Source of the DNA: Rhizobacter sp. | GTDB taxonomy: Bacteria > Pseudomonadota > Gammaproteobacteria > Burkholderiales > Burkholderiaceae_C | NCBI GenBank assembly: GCA_025351675.1 | Contig: JANXVK010000347.1 | Coordinates: 1-5,618, forward strand | DNA length: 5,618 bases | Direction of reading: 5' to 3' | Shown here: piece by piece, positions 1 to 5,618 of the stretch | Layout: every line of letters starts with the position of its first letter | Numbering within the stretch: the first letter of the stretch is position 1 | Translations under genes and position numbers: made by a program | Notes under the pieces: generated by a model | Databases searched by the model: none | Told to the model about the DNA's origin: nothing | The model's input: the letters and a program-made list of their open reading frames with translations, nothing else

Positions 1-759
1 CTCGGCGGCGCGCAGTACCTCGATCAGCTCGTCGCGGCGAATGTCGACTTCGAGGTGCTTTCGGCCGCCATCGAGGCGAACAGCGTCAGGCTCACCGGCC
101 TGCAAGGCGAGATCGACCGCATCACGCGCGAGATCAACGCGCTCGGCGCGGTCAACCTCGCCGCGCTCGACGAGCTCACCGCGTCGCGCGAGCGCAAGAC
201 CTTCCTCGATGCGCAGAATGCCGACCTGATCGAGGCGATGACGACGCTCGAAGACGCGATCCACAAGATCGACCTCGAAACCCGCGACCTGCTGGCGAGC
301 ACCTTTGACCAGGTCAACACGCACTTCGGCCGCATGTTCCCCGAACTGTTCGGCGGCGGCATGGCGAAGCTGGTGATGACCGGTGACGAGATCCTCGATG
401 CCGGCGTGCAGGTGATGGCGCAGCCGCCGGGCAAGAAGAACAGCACGATCCACCTGCTGTCGGGCGGCGAGAAGGCGCTCACCGCGATCGCACTGGTGTT
501 CGCGATCTTCCAGCTCAACCCGGCGCCGTTCTGCCTGCTCGACGAGGTCGACGCGCCGCTCGACGACGCCAACACCGAGCGTTACGCCAAGCTTGTGAAG
601 CAGATGGCGCTCTCCACGCAGTTCCTGTTCATCAGCCACAACAAGATCGCGATGGAGATGGCCGAGCAGCTGATCGGCGTGACGATGCAGGAACAGGGGG
701 TTTCGCGCATCGTCACGGTCGACATGGATGCCGCCGTGAGCCTCGCCGAAGCGGCCTGA
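1..759 (+). CDS. smc: Chromosome segregation protein SMC, C-terminal part (5' truncated by window edge)
   Basis: SMC is the ATPase of the bacterial condensin (SMC-ScpAB), which organises and helps segregate the chromosome. The reading frame is open from base 1 and ends at TGA 757-759, giving the last 252 residues; the N-terminal Walker A half, the hinge and most of the coiled coil lie outside the window. The first ~100 codons are the end of the returning coiled coil and include the family stretch [13 protein letters not shown]. The C-terminal ATPase lobe follows: [15 protein letters not shown], the ABC signature [11 protein letters not shown] (bases 454-486), Walker [16 protein letters not shown] with Asp at 541-543 and the catalytic Glu at 544-546, and the switch-histidine segment FISHNK. 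It ends with the typical [13 protein letters not shown] strand and a short Ala-rich tail. All visible catalytic motifs are intact. An ATG at 241 and a GTG at 55 are internal codons, not starts. The zipA-like gene follows after 13 bases, the usual order in beta-proteobacteria. Confidence 0.97.
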   Translation, partial: LGGAQYLDQLVAANVDFEVLSAAIEANSVRLTGLQGEIDRITREINALGAVNLAALDELTASRERKTFLDAQNADLIEAMTTLEDAIHKIDLETRDLLASTFDQVNTHFGRMFPELFGGGMAKLVMTGDEILDAGVQVMAQPPGKKNSTIHLLSGGEKALTAIALVFAIFQLNPAPFCLLDEVDAPLDDANTERYAKLVKQMALSTQFLFISHNKIAMEMAEQLIGVTMQEQGVSRIVTVDMDAAVSLAEAA

Positions 760-772
760 ACGGAAACCAGCC

Positions 773-1843
773 ATGAGCAACACCTTGACGATCGCGTTGG
801 CCTCACTCGGCGGGGTCGTGCTCGCCGGCGTGATCGCGCACGGCGCCTGGCAGGCGCGCAAGGCCGGGCCGAAGCGTGCCGAGCCCGCACCCGAGCGCAC
901 CGAGCCGCGCGAGCCGGTGATGGGCGACGGCGCTGTGGTCGCCGATGCAGATGCCGACGCGGGCTCGGTGCTCGCCGCACTCCACTCGCCCGCCCCGGAA
1001 CGACGCGCGAGCCGGCGCGCGGCGCCGAAGCTCGACGCGCTGATCGATTCGATCGCGACGCTGCGACTCGATGCGCCGATCGGCGGTGCGCAGGCGATTG
1101 CGCACCTGCCGACCACCCGCCGTGCCGGCGGCAAGCCGTTCATGATCGAAGGGTTGAACATCGAGGTGGGCGAGTGGGAGGCGCCCGCGGCAGGCCATCA
1201 CTACGGCGAGTTTCAGGCCGGCGTGCAACTGGCCAACCGCACCGGTGCGCTGAACGAGATCGAGTACTCCGAGTTCGTGCAGAAGGTGCAGGCGTTTGCC
1301 GACGCGATCGGCGCGATGGCCGACTTTCCCGACATGCTCGAAGCCGTCGCCGGTGCCCGCGAGCTCGATCACTTCGCGAGCGCGCACGACGCGCAGCTCG
1401 CGGTGCGGCTGCGCGCGCGCGAAGCGGCGTGGAGCGTCGGCTACATCCAGCAGCACGCAGGGCGGCACGGCTTCGTGCCCGGCGTCGTGCCGGGCCGGCT
1501 CGTGCTGCCGGCCGCCGACGAGGGCGCGCCGCCGGTGCTCACGCTCACCTTCGACTCGCAGGCCGCGCTCGCCGACGACCCGAATCTGGCCGCGGTGCGC
1601 GAGGTGACGCTGAGCTTCGATGTGCCGCAGACCGACCCGGCGGCGCAGCCGTTCACCGCGTGGCAAGCCAGTGCGCAGGCGCTCGCGCAAGGCATGGACG
1701 GGAGCGTCGTCGACGACCACGGCCGCCCGCTCGGCACCGAGAGCTTCGCAGCGATCGGCAACGAGCTCGGTCAGCTCTACCGCGCGCTCGAAGGGCGCGA
1801 CTTGGCGGCCGGCACGGCGGCCGCGCGGCGGCTTTTCAGCTGA
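773..1843 (+). CDS. zipA: ZipA-like cell division protein (membrane-anchored, FtsZ-binding)
   Basis: ZipA anchors FtsZ filaments to the inner membrane at the division site. The 356-residue protein has the ZipA plan. Residues ~4-26 form one N-terminal membrane segment (TLTIALASLGGVVLAGVIAHG) followed by basic residues. A disordered linker rich in Ala, Pro, Glu and Arg covers ~27-84. The C-terminal FtsZ-binding domain covers ~204-345 and includes PPVLTLTF, VTLSFDVPQ and the helix-strand piece ALAQGMDGSVVDDHGRPL, which lines up with the end of E. coli ZipA (...IADEVGGVVLDDQ...). Residues ~85-203 have no counterpart in E. coli ZipA (328 aa) and look like a second, degenerate copy of the fold (see findings). 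The ATG at 773 is preceded by a modest Shine-Dalgarno-like GGAAA (762-766) and puts the membrane segment at the N-terminus, so this start is well supported. The gene sits 13 bases after smc and 30 before ligA, the normal context. ZipA family assignment is strong; that it binds FtsZ here is inferred from family and position. Confidence 0.88.
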   Translation: MSNTLTIALASLGGVVLAGVIAHGAWQARKAGPKRAEPAPERTEPREPVMGDGAVVADADADAGSVLAALHSPAPERRASRRAAPKLDALIDSIATLRLDAPIGGAQAIAHLPTTRRAGGKPFMIEGLNIEVGEWEAPAAGHHYGEFQAGVQLANRTGALNEIEYSEFVQKVQAFADAIGAMADFPDMLEAVAGARELDHFASAHDAQLAVRLRAREAAWSVGYIQQHAGRHGFVPGVVPGRLVLPAADEGAPPVLTLTFDSQAALADDPNLAAVREVTLSFDVPQTDPAAQPFTAWQASAQALAQGMDGSVVDDHGRPLGTESFAAIGNELGQLYRALEGRDLAAGTAAARRLFS

Positions 1844-4776
<2,933 letters not shown>

Positions 4777-5618
4777 CTGCTTCGCCCCACAAGTCGATCG
4801 CCACCCGCGTGCCGGCGTGAGGCCGCAGCGCGGCCTGACCGCGCACGTACGCGAGCGCGACACAGGCGTTCGCTTTCGGGCTCCAGCCGACCGACGACAA
4901 CTCGCCGACCGGTGCCCCATCGATCAGCAGCGCCTCGCCGCCCCAGGCGTAGTGCGATGCCGAGTCGAGTACGACCGTCACGAGCTTCTTGCGCAGCGGC
5001 TGGCCTTGCGCCTTCAGCAGCACAGACTTGCCGATGAACCCGGCGGCCTTTTCGAGCTTGACCGCGTAGGCGAGGCCGGCCTCGAACGGCGTTTCGTCGG
5101 GGCCGAGTTCGGCGCCCCAGGCGCGCCGGCCAGCCTCGATGCGCAGCGCGTCGAGCGCGTAGTAGCCGGCGTTGCGGATGCTGAGTTCCTCGCCGGCTGC
5201 CATCAGCGCGAGGTAGACGTGTCGCACCATCTCGATCGGCACGTAGAGCTCGAAGCCCGGCCCGCCGACATAGCTCATGCGCGCGGCGCGCACGCGGGCG
5301 AAGCCGAGATCGATCTCGCGCGTATGCGAAAACTTCAGCGACTCGGGTGACAGGTCGTCCGGGCTCACGCGCGACAGCAGCTCGCGCGCCTTCGGCCCCA
5401 TCACCGACAGCACCGAGAACATCGCGCTCACGTCGGTCAGGAAGGCGTGCTCGGCTGGGTCGATGTGGCGGTTGATCCAGTCCATGTCACGCGTGGTCTG
5501 CGCCGAGCCGGTGACGATCAGGAACCGCTCGGGCGCCTGCCGGATGATCGTCAGGTCGCTCACGAACCCGCCGCGCTCGTTCAGCAGCGCGGTGTAGACC
5601 ATCTTGTCGACCGCGATG

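Noticed and set aside
1..580. Minus-strand and alternate plus-strand frames over the smc 3' end
   Set aside because: They overlap the SMC signature and Walker B region, and their Ser/Arg-rich products have no known domain.
4777..4820. Search for a bidirectional terminator where the two strands converge
   Set aside because: No GC-rich hairpin followed by a T-run is visible on either strand; the short inverted GC stretches here are those expected by chance in such GC-rich DNA.
4817..5350. Plus-strand open frame of 177 codons opposite the GcvT-like gene
   Set aside because: The minus strand encodes clear GcvT family motifs over the same bases; the plus-strand product has no recognisable motif.

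Overview
The window is GC-rich chromosomal DNA with tightly packed genes. It looks like a beta-proteobacterium of the order Burkholderiales, in the Comamonadaceae or the Rubrivivax/Leptothrix/Methylibium group. The reasons are the smc-zipA-ligA gene order, the 'MLSI-TETDT' stretch in the NAD+-dependent DNA ligase, and the form of the ZipA-like protein. The lineage call rests on remembered family sequences, not on a search.

Layout: (1) the 3' end of smc, cut by the left edge (1-759, +); (2) a membrane-anchored ZipA-like division protein (773-1843, +); (3) a complete NAD+-dependent DNA ligase, ligA (1874-3955, +); (4) a Nudix hydrolase with a DUF4743-like N-terminal region, starting on a GTG that overlaps the ligA stop (3952-4776, +); (5) on the other strand, the C-terminal part of a GcvT-fold, folate-dependent protein of the dimethylglycine/sarcosine dehydrogenase type, cut by the right edge (5618-4736, -). 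The two convergent units overlap by 41 bp, so there is no intergenic terminator between them. No stretch over 300 bases lacks a gene. I see no RNA genes, mobile elements, CRISPR arrays or notable repeats.

The four plus-strand genes form a likely operon, with gaps of 13 and 30 bases and then a 4-base overlap. It joins chromosome organisation (SMC), Z-ring anchoring (ZipA) and nick sealing (LigA) with a probable metabolite clean-up enzyme (Nudix). The minus-strand gene belongs to one-carbon metabolism and appears unrelated.

This is mainly a conserved housekeeping region, and I find no convincing new defence or mobile system. The points most worth a second look are an apparent extra, degenerate ZipA-like domain in the division protein, the tight coupling of the Nudix gene to ligA, the 41-bp convergent overlap, and a few residue changes at conserved positions in LigA and the GcvT-like protein.
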